The notes beneath the pieces were generated by a model that ran no database searches, had not been told where the DNA came from, and saw nothing but the letters and a program-made list of their open reading frames with translations. From Noviherbaspirillum saxi (lineage in GTDB: Bacteria; Pseudomonadota; Gammaproteobacteria; Burkholderiales; Burkholderiaceae_D), in contig NZ_QYUO01000001.1 of NCBI RefSeq assembly GCF_003591035.1, positions 2,976,001 through 3,040,000 on the forward strand: a stretch of 64,000 nucleotides of DNA, given 5' to 3'. Shown here piece by piece: positions 29,838-39,029 of this stretch (positions are counted from its first letter, which is position 1; every line of letters begins with the position of its first letter). The position numbers and the translations under genes were made by a program.

Positions 29838-30689
29838 TCATTTTTCCGAATCGACCAAGCCCTTGACGAACCATTTCTGCATCACGACCACCACCAGGCC
29901 CGGTGGCAGCATCGCGAGTATGAGCGTCGCCATCACCATGTTCCATTCGATGGCCGCATCGCCGCCGGCAATCATGGTCTTGATGCCTATGCCGATCGGA
30001 TACATGCTTTGCTCGGTCGACACCAGCAACGGCCACAGGTACTGATTCCAGCCGTAGATGAACATGATGACGAACAAGGCAATCACATTAGTGCGCGACA
30101 GCGGCCACAGCACATCCTTGAAAAAACGCATCGGCCCTGCTCCGTCGATGCGCGCCGCCTCGGCCAGTTCATCCGGCACGGTAAGAAAGAATTGGCGGAA
30201 CAGGAAGGTCGCGGTCGCCGACGCGATCAATGGAATCGTCAGCCCCGCATAGCTATTCAACATGCCGAAGTCGGAAATCACCTGATAGGTCGGCGTGATG
30301 CGCACTTCGACCGGCAGCATCAGCGTGACGAAAATCATCCAGAAGAATAGCGAGCGACCCGGAAAGCGGAAATACACGATCGCGAATGCAGACAGCATCG
30401 AGATTGTGATCTTGCCGATCGCGATGATCAGCGCCGACACCAGGCTTACCCACATCATGCGCGCCACCGGCGGTACCGACACATTGCCGGAAGCGCCGCT
30501 GACGATCACCGACGCATAGTTCTGGAAAAACTGGTCGCCCGGGATCAGCGATATCGGCGCCAATGCGGCCTGCTCCGGCGTCTGCGTGCTGGCGACAAAG
30601 GCAACGTAAATCGGAAAGGCGACGATGGCGACGCCAAGGATCAGCATCAGATGGCTGATCAGATCAAGGATAGGTCGACGTTCAATCAT
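29838..30689 (-). CDS. ugpE: sn-Glycerol-3-phosphate ABC transporter, permease UgpE
   Basis: A 283-residue inner-membrane permease with six helices and the EAA loop that docks to Ugp[22 protein letters not shown] quoted in part as [14 protein letters not shown] (about residues 190-203). The N-terminal [19 protein letters not shown] fits UgpE. The 20-bp sequence around and upstream of its start codon is duplicated (30686-30705 and 30751-30770), placing extra DNA between ugpA and ugpE that may affect its translation signal. Confidence 0.94.
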   Translation of the reverse strand: MIERRPILDLISHLMLILGVAIVAFPIYVAFVASTQTPEQAALAPISLIPGDQFFQNYASVIVSGASGNVSVPPVARMMWVSLVSALIIAIGKITISMLSAFAIVYFRFPGRSLFFWMIFVTLMLPVEVRITPTYQVISDFGMLNSYAGLTIPLIASATATFLFRQFFLTVPDELAEAARIDGAGPMRFFKDVLWPLSRTNVIALFVIMFIYGWNQYLWPLLVSTEQSMYPIGIGIKTMIAGGDAAIEWNMVMATLILAMLPPGLVVVVMQKWFVKGLVDSEK

Positions 30690-30770
30690 GTTTTTACGCA
30701 GTCATTTCTCACCTTCCCCTTCAAGGGGAAGGTCGGGATGGGGATGGGTTTCATGTTTTTACGCAGTCAT
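30686..30770 (-). repeat. 20-bp direct repeat flanking a mini-palindrome in the ugpA-ugpE gap
   Basis: TCATGTTTTTACGCAGTCAT occurs at 30686-30705 and again at 30751-30770. The 45 bp between them hold the palindrome CCTTCCCC-TTCAA-GGGGAAGG (30712-30732) and a TGGGGATGGG tail like those of related repeats. The first copy overlaps the ugpE start codon. The pattern is that of a small palindrome inserted with duplication of the adjoining 20 bp. Confidence 0.8.
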
Positions 30771-30782
30771 AAAAATTCGCCA

Positions 30783-31667
30783 TCATGAATACTGCACCTT
30801 GCGTTCCACATACTTGAACTGCAGGACCGTCAGCGTAATCACGATGACCATGAGCACCACCGATTGCGCGGCCGAGCTGCCAAGGTCCCCGCCCCTGAAA
30901 CCGTCCTGAAAAACCTTGTACACCAGGATCTCGGTTTCCTTGCCGGGACCGCCGTGCGTGGTCGCCTCGATGATCGCAAAGGTGTCGAAGAAGGAATAAA
31001 CGATATTGATCACCAGCAGGAAGAAGGTAGTCGGCGACAGCAGCGGAAACACGATGGTGAAAAAGCGCCTGACCGGTCCCGCGCCATCGATGGCGGCCGC
31101 TTCGATCAGCGACTTGGGAATCGCCTGCAAGCCAGCGAGGAAGAACAGGAAGTTATAGCTGATCTGCTTCCAGATCGCCGCCATCACGATCAGGATCATT
31201 GCATGCGTGCCATTGAGCAGGTTGTTCCACTCGACGCCGATATTGCGCAAGGCGTGCGCGATCACACCCAGCGTCGGGTTCATCAGGAACAGCCACAGCA
31301 CACCGACCACCACCGGCGACACGGCATATGGCCAGATCAGGAAGGTCTTGTACACCGATGCGCCCTTGATGATGCGGTCGGCGAACACCGCAAGGATCAG
31401 CGACAGCGACAGGCCGAAGAACGCGACCATGATCGAAAACATCGCCGTGGTCTTGAACGACTCCAGATAATTCGCATCGTTGAACAAGTCACGGAAATTG
31501 TCGAACCAGACAAATTGCGATGTGGTGCCGAACGAGTCCTGGATCAACACGGACTGATACAGCGCCTGCGCCGCCGGCCAGAAGAAAAACAGCAGCGTGA
31601 CCAGTATCTGCGGCGTGACCAGCGCATACGGCAGCCATGCCGATTTGAAGCGCGCGCGTTTTTCCAT
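30783..31667 (-). CDS. ugpA: sn-Glycerol-3-phosphate ABC transporter, permease UgpA
   Basis: A 294-residue permease with six predicted helices that pairs with UgpE to form the channel. The start MEKRARFKSAWLPYALVTPQ is typical, the EAA loop reads EAAAIDGAGPVRRFFTIVFP (about residues 193-212), and the C terminus VLQFKYVERKVQYS matches the family. ugpB lies 176 bp upstream with hairpins in between, suggesting that the binding protein is made in excess over the membrane parts. Confidence 0.95.
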   Translation of the reverse strand: MEKRARFKSAWLPYALVTPQILVTLLFFFWPAAQALYQSVLIQDSFGTTSQFVWFDNFRDLFNDANYLESFKTTAMFSIMVAFFGLSLSLILAVFADRIIKGASVYKTFLIWPYAVSPVVVGVLWLFLMNPTLGVIAHALRNIGVEWNNLLNGTHAMILIVMAAIWKQISYNFLFFLAGLQAIPKSLIEAAAIDGAGPVRRFFTIVFPLLSPTTFFLLVINIVYSFFDTFAIIEATTHGGPGKETEILVYKVFQDGFRGGDLGSSAAQSVVLMVIVITLTVLQFKYVERKVQYS

Positions 31668-31698
31668 AAGTGTAGGTATTCAAGGCAAAGGAAAAGCT

Positions 31699-31720
31699 CC
31701 TTCCCTTTGATAGGGGAAGG
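31699..31720. repeat. Short CCTTCCC/GGGGAAGG palindrome between ugpB and ugpA
   Basis: CCTTCCCTTTGATAGGGGAAGG, a further copy of the mini-palindrome family, within the 176-bp ugpB-ugpA gap. Confidence 0.7.
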
Positions 31721-31784
31721 CAGGAGTGAGGCGGCCCGCGTAGGGGTGGAAACGTCTTGCAATCAGAGACAGGATCGCGAACAT

Positions 31785-31825
31785 GCTGCCCCCACCTTTT
31801 CCGCAAGCACAAAGGTGAGGGCAGC
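31785..31825 (-). other. Intercistronic hairpin 3' of ugpB
   Basis: GCTGCCCCCACCTTT (31785-31799) pairs with AAAGGTGAGGGCAGC (31811-31825), 14 of 15 pairs, 18 bp past the ugpB stop. Such hairpins after binding-protein genes commonly protect the upstream message or reduce readthrough, giving more binding protein than permease. Confidence 0.65.
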
Positions 31826-31843
31826 AGCGCGCGGCAACCCTGC

Positions 31844-33154
31844 TTACTTGTTCGCCCGCTCGAACCGCACCAGCAATTCATCGCCGCGACGCACTGCGGT
31901 ATCCAGCGCTTCCTGCGCAGTCTTCTTGCCGTTCCAGACCGTTTCGAGTTCTTCATCGATGATGGTGCGGATCTGCACGAAGCTGCCGAGGCGGATGCCG
32001 CGCGACTTGGCGGTAGTCTTGACGATCATCTGCTGCACCGCGACTTCCGGGTCCGGGGATTTTTGATAGAAGCCGGATTTCTTGGTCAGCTCGTAGGCGG
32101 CATTGGTGATCGGCAGATAGCCGGTTTCCTGATGCCACTTCGCCTGCACTTCCGGCTGCGACAGGAACTTGAAGAACTTGGCGACTGCCTTGTATTCATC
32201 GGTCTTCTTGCCGCTCATGACCCACAGCGAAGCGCCGCCGATGATGGTGTTCTGCGGCGCGCCCTGCACATCGCTGTAGTAAGGCAGCGTCGACGCGGCA
32301 AATTTGAACTTGGCATTCTTGCTGATGTTGGCGTAGGCCGAGCTGGACGACGACAGCATTGCGCATTCGCCGGAATAGAACTTCGCTTCCGGCTCGTTCT
32401 TGCGACCGGCATAAGTGAAGTAGCCCTGCTTGGCCCAGTTCGCCAGGTTCTCGATATGCTTGACGTGCACCGGGCTGTTGAACTTCAAGCGCGCATCGAG
32501 GCCGCCAAAGCCATTGTTCTTAGAGGCGAACTCGATGTTATGCCAGGCGGAAAAACTTTCGAGATGCACCCAGGATTGCCAGCCGGTGGTGTAGGCGCAT
32601 TTCTCGCCGTTGGCCTTGAGCTTGGCGGCGGCCGACACTACTTCCTGCCAGGTTGCGGGCGGCTTGTTCGGATCGAGGCCGGCCTTCGCGAACATGTCCT
32701 TGTTGTAGTAGAACACGGTGGTCGAGCTATTGAACGGGAAGGACACCATGTCGCCCTTGGGCGACGTGTAGTAGCCGGCGACCGCGGGCACATAGACGGA
32801 GGCGTCGAATTTTTCGCCGGCGCTCTTCATCACTTCGGTGACGGGCATGATCGCGCCTTTCGAGTACATCATCGTCGCGGTGCCGACTTCGAATACCTGC
32901 AGGATGTGCGGCGCATTGCCGGCGCGATACGCAGCGATCGCGGCAGCCATCGCTTCATCGTAGCTGCCCTTGAAGATCGGGTTGACCTTGTATTCGGACT
33001 GACTCTTGTTGAACTGATCGGCCAGGCCGGCGACACGGTCGCCCAGCGCACCGGTCATTGAATGCCACCAGGTGACTTCGGTGGCTGCATGGGCCGAAGC
33101 GGCCATCATTGCGCACAGGCTGGCGGCGGCCAGCGGCTTCCATTTAGATTGCAT
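31844..33154 (-). CDS. ugpB: sn-Glycerol-3-phosphate-binding periplasmic protein UgpB
   Basis: A 436-residue family 1 extracellular solute-binding protein. Signal peptide residues 1-23 (KPLAAASLCAMMAASAHA), then EVTWWHSMTGALGDRVAGLA, typical of UgpB. GSYDEAMAAAIAAYRAGNAP and the aromatic-rich LESFSAWHNIEFASKNNG are UgpB-like ligand-pocket segments. The start at 33154 follows TAGGAGAC on the minus strand. First gene of the ugpBAEC cluster; the promoter should lie in the 196-bp divergent gap before ubiA. I do not see an obvious Pho box there. Confidence 0.95.
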   Translation of the reverse strand: MQSKWKPLAAASLCAMMAASAHAATEVTWWHSMTGALGDRVAGLADQFNKSQSEYKVNPIFKGSYDEAMAAAIAAYRAGNAPHILQVFEVGTATMMYSKGAIMPVTEVMKSAGEKFDASVYVPAVAGYYTSPKGDMVSFPFNSSTTVFYYNKDMFAKAGLDPNKPPATWQEVVSAAAKLKANGEKCAYTTGWQSWVHLESFSAWHNIEFASKNNGFGGLDARLKFNSPVHVKHIENLANWAKQGYFTYAGRKNEPEAKFYSGECAMLSSSSSAYANISKNAKFKFAASTLPYYSDVQGAPQNTIIGGASLWVMSGKKTDEYKAVAKFFKFLSQPEVQAKWHQETGYLPITNAAYELTKKSGFYQKSPDPEVAVQQMIVKTTAKSRGIRLGSFVQIRTIIDEELETVWNGKKTAQEALDTAVRRGDELLVRFERANK

Positions 33155-33350
33155 GTTGTCGTCTCCTAAATTTTCTATTTTATGCAGGGGATATGACCGT
33201 TGCATTACGATAACTGAAACCTTGCGTGTGGCGCTTATAATTCAATTTTGCAGTGCAATATCAGTAATAACAACGTGAATCAATGCCAAGTGTAGCCGTA
33301 CGATGCGATATGCGTATTGCAATAATCAAACTCTTGCTTCTCTCTCCGTC

Positions 33351-34205
33351 ATGAACCGCCTCGTCCTTTACGCCCGCCTGGTCCGCATCGATAAACCGAT
33401 CGGTATCCTGCTTCTGCTCTGGCCTACGCTTTCGGCCTTGTGGCTGGCCTCTGGCGGCCGGCCGGACTGGACCATCGTGGTCATCTTCACGCTGGGTACT
33501 GCATTGATGCGTTCGGCCGGATGCGCGATCAATGACTATGCCGACCGCGATTTCGACAAGCATGTCAAACGCACTGCCGAGCGGCCCTTGACCAGCGGCC
33601 GGATCGCCGCATGGGAAGCGGTGATGGTCGCTGCCGTACTGGCGGTGATCTCGTTTGCGCTTATTCTGCCGCTCAATACGCTGACCAAGCAATTGTCGGT
33701 GGCGGCAGTAGTGATCGCGGCCAGCTATCCTTATTTCAAGCGCTTTTTTGCGATTCCTCAGGCCTATCTTGGCATCGCCTTCGGTTTCGGCATCCCGATG
33801 GCGTTTGCGGCAGTCCAGGAACAGGTGCCGCCCGCTGCATGGCTGCTGCTGCTGGCGAATATCTTCTGGGCAGTGGCTTACGATACCGAATACGCGATGG
33901 TGGACCGCGACGACGACCTGAAGATCGGCATCAAGACCTCGGCGATCACGTTCGGGCGATTCGATGTGGCGGCGGTCATGCTGTGCTATGCGATCAGCTT
34001 TGCGATCATCTTTGTCGTCGGCTGGCAATACGGCTTGCGCTTCTGGTTTGTCGGCGGACTGCTGGCGGCAGCCGGTTGCGCGCTCTATCACTACCAGTTG
34101 ATCCGTGATCGCGATCGCATGCGCTGCTTTGCCGCGTTCCGCCACAATAACTGGCTGGGTGCGGCGATATTCGCCGGAATCGCGCTGGATTACGCCTTGC
34201 GTTAA
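33351..34205 (+). CDS. ubiA: 4-Hydroxybenzoate octaprenyltransferase
   Basis: Membrane prenyltransferase that joins 4-hydroxybenzoate to the octaprenyl chain in ubiquinone synthesis. The 284-residue protein has about eight hydrophobic helices and both Asp-rich motifs: NDYADRDFD (about residues 64-72) and [13 protein letters not shown] (about residues 178-190). Start chosen at 33351 ([18 protein letters not shown]); the frame is open to 33303. Divergent from ugpB; the small DUF883 gene follows on the same strand. Confidence 0.96.
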   Translation: MNRLVLYARLVRIDKPIGILLLLWPTLSALWLASGGRPDWTIVVIFTLGTALMRSAGCAINDYADRDFDKHVKRTAERPLTSGRIAAWEAVMVAAVLAVISFALILPLNTLTKQLSVAAVVIAASYPYFKRFFAIPQAYLGIAFGFGIPMAFAAVQEQVPPAAWLLLLANIFWAVAYDTEYAMVDRDDDLKIGIKTSAITFGRFDVAAVMLCYAISFAIIFVVGWQYGLRFWFVGGLLAAAGCALYHYQLIRDRDRMRCFAAFRHNNWLGAAIFAGIALDYALR

Positions 34206-34296
34206 TGATCGGCGGTTTGACCCCGCGCAAAATGCGCACCTTTCCATCGCCGATACACTCCAAGCAAGACAATTCAATCATGACATGGAGGCATTT

Positions 34297-34614
34297 ATGG
34301 AATCGAATGGACAATACGGCTCGACGCGGGACCGGCTGTTGGATGACCTGAAGCTGGTGTTGCGCGATGCCGAAGACTTGCTGCGCAGTACCGGCGAGCA
34401 AGCCGGAGAAGGCTATCAAGTGGCGCGCGCAAAGTTCGAGACCACGATGGGTATGGCAAAAGACAATCTGTCCGAAATGGAACAGCTGGTCGCGGAAAAC
34501 GCACGCGCGGCGATGGAGTCCACCGATCGTTACGTGAAGGAAAATCCATGGCAGGCTGTGGGGGTCGGCGCGCTAGCCGGTTTTGTGGTCGGCCTGATTC
34601 TCGGCCGCCGCTAA
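34297..34614 (+). CDS. DUF883/ElaB-YqjD family membrane-anchored protein
   Basis: A 105-residue protein with an amphipathic helical body (DRLLDDLKLVLRDAEDLL...) and a C-terminal hydrophobic tail NPWQAVGVGALAGFVVGLIL ending in GRR, the DUF883 hallmark. Family members such as ElaB and YqjD tether to the inner membrane by this tail, and some bind ribosomes in stationary phase in E. coli. GGAGG lies 5 bp before the ATG at 34297; an upstream ATG at 34285 lacks such spacing. Confidence 0.9.
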   Translation: MESNGQYGSTRDRLLDDLKLVLRDAEDLLRSTGEQAGEGYQVARAKFETTMGMAKDNLSEMEQLVAENARAAMESTDRYVKENPWQAVGVGALAGFVVGLILGRR

Positions 34615-34748
34615 TCCGTACACACCCCCATCGCTAAATCGACGACCAGACTGGCCGGCTTTCACGTACCGTGCAGACTGGCGTCGTGTGTTCATATCAT
34701 CTGCCTTGACGTGTACTGTCTCCAATCGCAGGCCACGTCGGCAAGAGC

Positions 34749-35573
34749 TTAGTCCCTCCCAAACTCTTCGCCCAATTCCTTGCCGCGTGCGGCGGCTGCC
34801 TTCAATGCCTTGCCGATTGCATCCTTGACGCCGCTGGCTTCCATGCTGGTCAGCGCCGCATAGGTGGTGCCGCCCTTTGAAGTCACGCGCTCGCGTAGCA
34901 CCGAGACCGGATCGGTCGATTGTGCAGCCAGCTGTGACGCCCCCACGAAAGTTGCAATCGCCAGTTCATTGCCCTGTTCTGCCGACAGCCCCATTTCCTG
35001 CGCTGCCTGCTGCATCGCTTCGATGAAATAGAACACATAGGCGGGGCCGCTGCCGGATACCGCGGTCACCGGATCGATCAATGCCTCATCGCTCAGCCAG
35101 ACTGTCGCACCGACCGCGCGCATGATCGCGTCGGCGGCTTCACGCTGCTCGGCGGACACACCGGCCAGGGCGACCATGCCGGTAATGCCTTGGCCGATCA
35201 GCGCCGGCGTATTGGGCATGGTGCGCACGATCGCGGTATGTCCGTTCATCCAGCGCGACAGGTCGACCGCACGGATGCCGGCGGCGATCGACAGGACTAG
35301 TTGCGTCGACACCTGCGGCTGCAGTTGCGCGACCACGTCCTTCATCTGTTGCGGCTTCACCGACAGCACGATGACGTCACATGCGGCAAGTTCAGGGCCG
35401 ATCTGCTGCGCGCTGGTTACGCCGAACTGCTGTTGCAGGCGTTGCAGCGCATCGGCGTTCGGGTCGACCACATGAATGTTGGCGCCGTCCGTGAGCTTGC
35501 CGGCCAGGCCACCGATGAGCGCGGTGGCCATGTTGCCGCCGCCGATGAAACCGATTTTCAAGTTATTTTGCAT
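34749..35573 (-). CDS. proC: Pyrroline-5-carboxylate reductase
   Basis: Last enzyme of proline synthesis, reducing pyrroline-5-carboxylate with NAD(P)H. The 274-residue protein has the Rossmann motif IGFIGGGNMATALIGGL (residues 6-22), MPNTPALIGQGITGM, and the signature segment with AVSGSGPAYVFYFIEAM and TSKGGTTYAAL. The start at 35573 lies 11 bp inside the end of yggS, so they are translationally coupled. The yggS-proC pair next to pilT is a frequent arrangement. Confidence 0.97.
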   Translation of the reverse strand: MQNNLKIGFIGGGNMATALIGGLAGKLTDGANIHVVDPNADALQRLQQQFGVTSAQQIGPELAACDVIVLSVKPQQMKDVVAQLQPQVSTQLVLSIAAGIRAVDLSRWMNGHTAIVRTMPNTPALIGQGITGMVALAGVSAEQREAADAIMRAVGATVWLSDEALIDPVTAVSGSGPAYVFYFIEAMQQAAQEMGLSAEQGNELAIATFVGASQLAAQSTDPVSVLRERVTSKGGTTYAALTSMEASGVKDAIGKALKAAAARGKELGEEFGRD

Positions 35574-36267
35574 AGTCGCGTTGTCCAAAGATTGCTGTTC
35601 CAATTCTAACGATGGTGGCGCCCTCCGCAATGGCGGCGTCGAGGTCGGATGACATGCCCATCGACAGGGTATCAAGATCCATTCCGCGCGCGCGCAAACT
35701 GTCGCGCAGTATGCGCAGCTGCCGATGCGGCTCCCGCTGCGCGTGGGAATCCGCCGCCGGTTCGGGAATTGCCATCAAGCCGCGCAGGCGAAGACGTGGA
35801 AGAGCGGCGATGCGCTGCGCGATATCGACGAGGTCGGAAGGAGACACGCCGCTCTTCGTGGCTTCGCCGCTGATATTGACTTGCAGGCAGATGTTGAGCG
35901 GGGGTAGATGCGCAGGACGCTGGTCCGATAACCGTTGCGCGATCTTTTCGCGGTCCACCGAGTGCACCCAATCGAAATGTTCGGCGATCGGTCTGGTCTT
36001 GTTGCTTTGGATAGGCCCGATGAAATGCCATTCAAGCAAGAGCTCGGGCCGCTTGGCCTTGACGGCATCCATCTTGTCCAGCGCTTCCTGCAGATAGTTT
36101 TCACCGAATGCATGCTGGCCGGCGTCGGCCGCTTCGATGACCGCATCGGCGCCGAAGGTCTTCGACACCGCCAGCAAGCGCACTTCGTCCGCATGGCGCG
36201 ACACTGCACGCGCCATAGCGGCAATGCGTTCGTTGACGGCTTGCAAGTTGCGGGATATTGAGGACAT
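35563..36267 (-). CDS. yggS: YggS family PLP-binding protein (PLP homeostasis)
   Basis: A 234-residue fold-type III PLP protein without known enzymatic activity that controls pyridoxal phosphate balance. The PLP lysine is Lys36 in LLAVSKT; FGENYLQEALDKM, WHFIGPIQSNK, LQVNISGEATKSG and LSMGMSSDLDAAI are all family hallmarks. Start at 36267 chosen over the longer frame because MSSISRNLQAV is typical. Divergent from pilT (74-bp gap) and overlapping proC. Confidence 0.96.
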   Translation of the reverse strand: MSSISRNLQAVNERIAAMARAVSRHADEVRLLAVSKTFGADAVIEAADAGQHAFGENYLQEALDKMDAVKAKRPELLLEWHFIGPIQSNKTRPIAEHFDWVHSVDREKIAQRLSDQRPAHLPPLNICLQVNISGEATKSGVSPSDLVDIAQRIAALPRLRLRGLMAIPEPAADSHAQREPHRQLRILRDSLRARGMDLDTLSMGMSSDLDAAIAEGATIVRIGTAIFGQRDYAK

Positions 36268-36341
36268 AATCAGTTTGCCTGCAGCAACACCAGTATGGCG
36301 TTGCCTAATATTCATGGCTTTTCGCCAACCCAGGATTATAA

Positions 36342-37385
36342 ATGGACATTTCCGAACTTCTCGCCTTCACCGTCAAGAATAACGCCTCCGACCTGCATCT
36401 GTCGGCCGGCCTGCCGCCGATGATCCGCGTGCATGGCGACGTACGGCGCATCAACCTGCCGCCGCTGGAGCATCGCGATGTGCATGGCATGATCTATGAC
36501 ATCATGAACGACGGCCAGCGCAAGGCTTACGAAGAAATTCTGGAATGCGACTTTTCGTTTGCGATTCCCGGCCTCGCGCGGTTCCGGGTCAATGCATTCA
36601 ACCAGGATCGGGGCGCCGCCGCCGTGCTTCGAACGATTCCTTCCAAGGTGCTGACGCTGGAACAATTGCATGCGCCGAAGATCTTCGGCGATCTCGCGCT
36701 GAAGCCGCGCGGCCTGGTGCTGGTGACCGGCCCGACCGGTTCGGGCAAATCGACGACCCTGGCCGCGATGATCAACCACCTGAACGAAACCGAATACGCA
36801 CACATCCTGACGGTCGAAGATCCTATTGAATTCGTGCACGAGTCAAAGAAATGCCTGATCAACCAGCGCGAAGTCGGGCCGCATACGATGTCGTTCAACA
36901 ATGCGCTGCGTTCGGCCCTGCGCGAAGATCCGGATGCGATCCTGGTCGGCGAATTGCGCGACCTCGAAACCATACGTCTCGCACTGACCGCGGCCGAGAC
37001 CGGCCACCTGGTGTTCGGCACGCTGCACACTTCATCGGCGGCAAAGACCATCGACCGTATCGTTGACGTATTCCCGGCGGAAGAAAAGGAAATGGTGCGC
37101 GCGATGCTGTCCGAATCGCTGCAGGCGGTGATTTCGCAAACCCTGCTCAAGACCAAGGATGGCAGCGGACGCGTCGCCGCGCATGAAATCATGCTGGGCA
37201 CGCCGGCGATCCGCAACCTGATCCGTGAAGCGAAGATCGCGCAAATGTATTCGGCGATCCAGACCGGCAGCAACGTCGGTATGCAGACGCTGGACCAGAA
37301 TCTGACCGACCTGGTGCGGCGCAATGTGATTTCCTCCGGCGCAGCCCGTGCCGCCGCGAAGATTCCGGAAAACTTCCCGGGCTAA
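36342..37385 (+). CDS. pilT: Type IV pilus retraction ATPase PilT
   Basis: Hexameric cytoplasmic motor that pulls type IV pili back, driving twitching motility and DNA uptake. The 347-residue protein begins MDISELLAFTVKNNASDLHL. Walker A GPTGSGKST lies at about residues 130-138, the Asp box near HILTVEDPIEF, Walker B ILVGELRDLETI, the His box GHLVFGTLHT, and the PilT-specific AIRNLIREAKI motif near residue 288. pilU follows 25 bp downstream. No pilin or assembly genes are in the window. Confidence 0.98.
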   Translation: MDISELLAFTVKNNASDLHLSAGLPPMIRVHGDVRRINLPPLEHRDVHGMIYDIMNDGQRKAYEEILECDFSFAIPGLARFRVNAFNQDRGAAAVLRTIPSKVLTLEQLHAPKIFGDLALKPRGLVLVTGPTGSGKSTTLAAMINHLNETEYAHILTVEDPIEFVHESKKCLINQREVGPHTMSFNNALRSALREDPDAILVGELRDLETIRLALTAAETGHLVFGTLHTSSAAKTIDRIVDVFPAEEKEMVRAMLSESLQAVISQTLLKTKDGSGRVAAHEIMLGTPAIRNLIREAKIAQMYSAIQTGSNVGMQTLDQNLTDLVRRNVISSGAARAAAKIPENFPG

Positions 37386-37410
37386 CCGATAACAATAGAC
37401 AGGAAGCGAC

Positions 37411-38547
37411 ATGGAACGCGATCAGGCCACCAAATTCATGCACGACTTGCTGCGGCTCATGCTCAGCAAGAACGGCTCCGACCTTTTCATCACCGCCGAA
37501 TTTCCGCCTGCGTTCAAGATCGACGGCAAGATGACACCGGTATCGAACCAGCCGCTGACGCCGACGCATACCGTCGAACTTGCGCGTGCGATCATGAACG
37601 ACAAGCAGGCGGCGGAATTCGAAGCGACCAAGGAATGCAACTTCGCGATCAGCCCTGGCGGCCTTGGTCGGTTCCGGGTCTCCGCCTTCGTTCAGCAAGG
37701 CAGGGTCGGCATGGTGCTGCGTACCATCACCACCACGATTCCCAAGCTGGAAGACCTGGGTGTACCGGAAGTGTTGAAAGAAGTCGCGATGACCAAGCGC
37801 GGCCTGGTGATCATGGTGGGCGCGACCGGCTCCGGTAAATCGACCACGCTGGCCGGCATGGTGGGCTATCGCAATGAAAACAGCTATGGACACATCATCA
37901 CGATCGAAGACCCGGTCGAGTATGTCCATCCGCACAAGAATTGCATCATCACCCAGCGTGAAGTCGGCGTCGATACCGCCGACTGGTTCGCGGCGCTGAA
38001 GAACACATTGCGGCAAGCGCCCGACGTGATCCTGATCGGCGAAATCCGCGACCGCGAAACCATGGATTACGCAGTGGCCTTCGCCGAAACTGGCCACCTG
38101 TGTCTGGCGACCATGCATGCCAACAGTTCGAACCAGGCGCTCGACCGTATCATCAACTTCTTCCCCGAAGAACGGCGCGCGCAATTGCTGATGGATTTGT
38201 CGCTCAACCTGAAAGCGATGGTTTCACAGCGCCTGGTACCGCTCAAGGATACCAAGGGCCGTTGCGCGGCCGTCGAAGTAATGCTGAATTCGCCATTGAT
38301 ATCGGACCTGATCTTCAAGGGCGATGTCCACGAGATCAAGGAAATCATGAAGAAGTCGCGCGAACTCGGCATGCAGACCTTCGACCAGGCATTGTTCGAT
38401 CTTTACGAACATGGCAAGATCTCGTATGAAGACGCATTGCGCAACGCGGATTCGGTCAATGACCTGCGCCTGTCGATCAAGCTGCAGAGCAAGGATGCGA
38501 AGGGCCGCGACCTGAGCAAGGGTACCGAACATCTGGGAATTGTCTAA
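37411..38547 (+). CDS. pilU: Type IV pilus accessory retraction ATPase PilU
   Basis: PilT paralogue that works with PilT and adds retraction force. The 378-residue protein has Walker A GATGSGKST, HIITIEDPVEYVH, Walker B ILIGEIRDRETMDYAVAF, GHLCLATMHAN, and the C-terminal extension KDAKGRDLSKGTEHLGIV characteristic of PilU. The stop TAA shares its last A with the ATG of the next gene (TAATG at 38545-38549), so the peroxidase gene is translationally coupled. Confidence 0.96.
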   Translation: MERDQATKFMHDLLRLMLSKNGSDLFITAEFPPAFKIDGKMTPVSNQPLTPTHTVELARAIMNDKQAAEFEATKECNFAISPGGLGRFRVSAFVQQGRVGMVLRTITTTIPKLEDLGVPEVLKEVAMTKRGLVIMVGATGSGKSTTLAGMVGYRNENSYGHIITIEDPVEYVHPHKNCIITQREVGVDTADWFAALKNTLRQAPDVILIGEIRDRETMDYAVAFAETGHLCLATMHANSSNQALDRIINFFPEERRAQLLMDLSLNLKAMVSQRLVPLKDTKGRCAAVEVMLNSPLISDLIFKGDVHEIKEIMKKSRELGMQTFDQALFDLYEHGKISYEDALRNADSVNDLRLSIKLQSKDAKGRDLSKGTEHLGIV

Positions 38548-39029
38548 TGACTATTTATGATTTCAGCGCAGACAGCATTGCCGGCACGCCGGTCAATCTT
38601 GGGACGTATCGCGGCAAGGTAGTGCTGATCGTCAACACGGCCAGCAAGTGCGGATTCACCCCGCAATACAAGGGACTGGAGGCGGTGTACCAGCAGTTCA
38701 AGGATAAAGGTGTCGAAGTGCTGGGCTTTCCCTGCAACCAGTTCGGCAAGCAGGAGCCAGGCTCGGCCGATGAAATCGGCGCGTTTTGCGAAAAGAATTA
38801 CGGCGTGACGTTTCCGCTATTCGAGAAGATCGATGTGAATGGTGGTAACGCGCACCCGCTGTTCAAGCATTTAAAGCGTGAAGCGCCGGGCCTGTTGGGG
38901 ACCGAGGTGATCAAGTGGAATTTCACCAAGTTTTTGGTGAAGAAAAATGGCACGGTGTATAAGCGCTACGCGCCGCGGACCGAGCCGAAAGAACTGATGA
39001 GCGATATCGAGAAGCTGTTGGCAGAATAG
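38547..39029 (+). CDS. Glutathione peroxidase family protein (thioredoxin-type, Cys)
   Basis: A 160-residue thiol peroxidase with the family tetrad: peroxidatic Cys35 in TASKCGFTPQY, Gln in FPCNQFGKQEPG (about residue 65), Trp124 and Asn125 in KWNFTKFLV. Cys81 (AFCEKNYG) could be the resolving cysteine, which points to a thioredoxin-dependent non-selenium enzyme that reduces hydrogen or lipid peroxides. Start codon overlaps the pilU stop by one base. A terminator follows at 39051-39086. No signal peptide. Confidence 0.94.
   Translation: MTIYDFSADSIAGTPVNLGTYRGKVVLIVNTASKCGFTPQYKGLEAVYQQFKDKGVEVLGFPCNQFGKQEPGSADEIGAFCEKNYGVTFPLFEKIDVNGGNAHPLFKHLKREAPGLLGTEVIKWNFTKFLVKKNGTVYKRYAPRTEPKELMSDIEKLLAE

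Noticed and set aside
33155..33350. Pho box in front of ugpB
   Set aside because: No pair of CTGTCAT-like repeats at the 11-bp period could be found; regulation of ugp by PhoB is known in E. coli but is not visible here.
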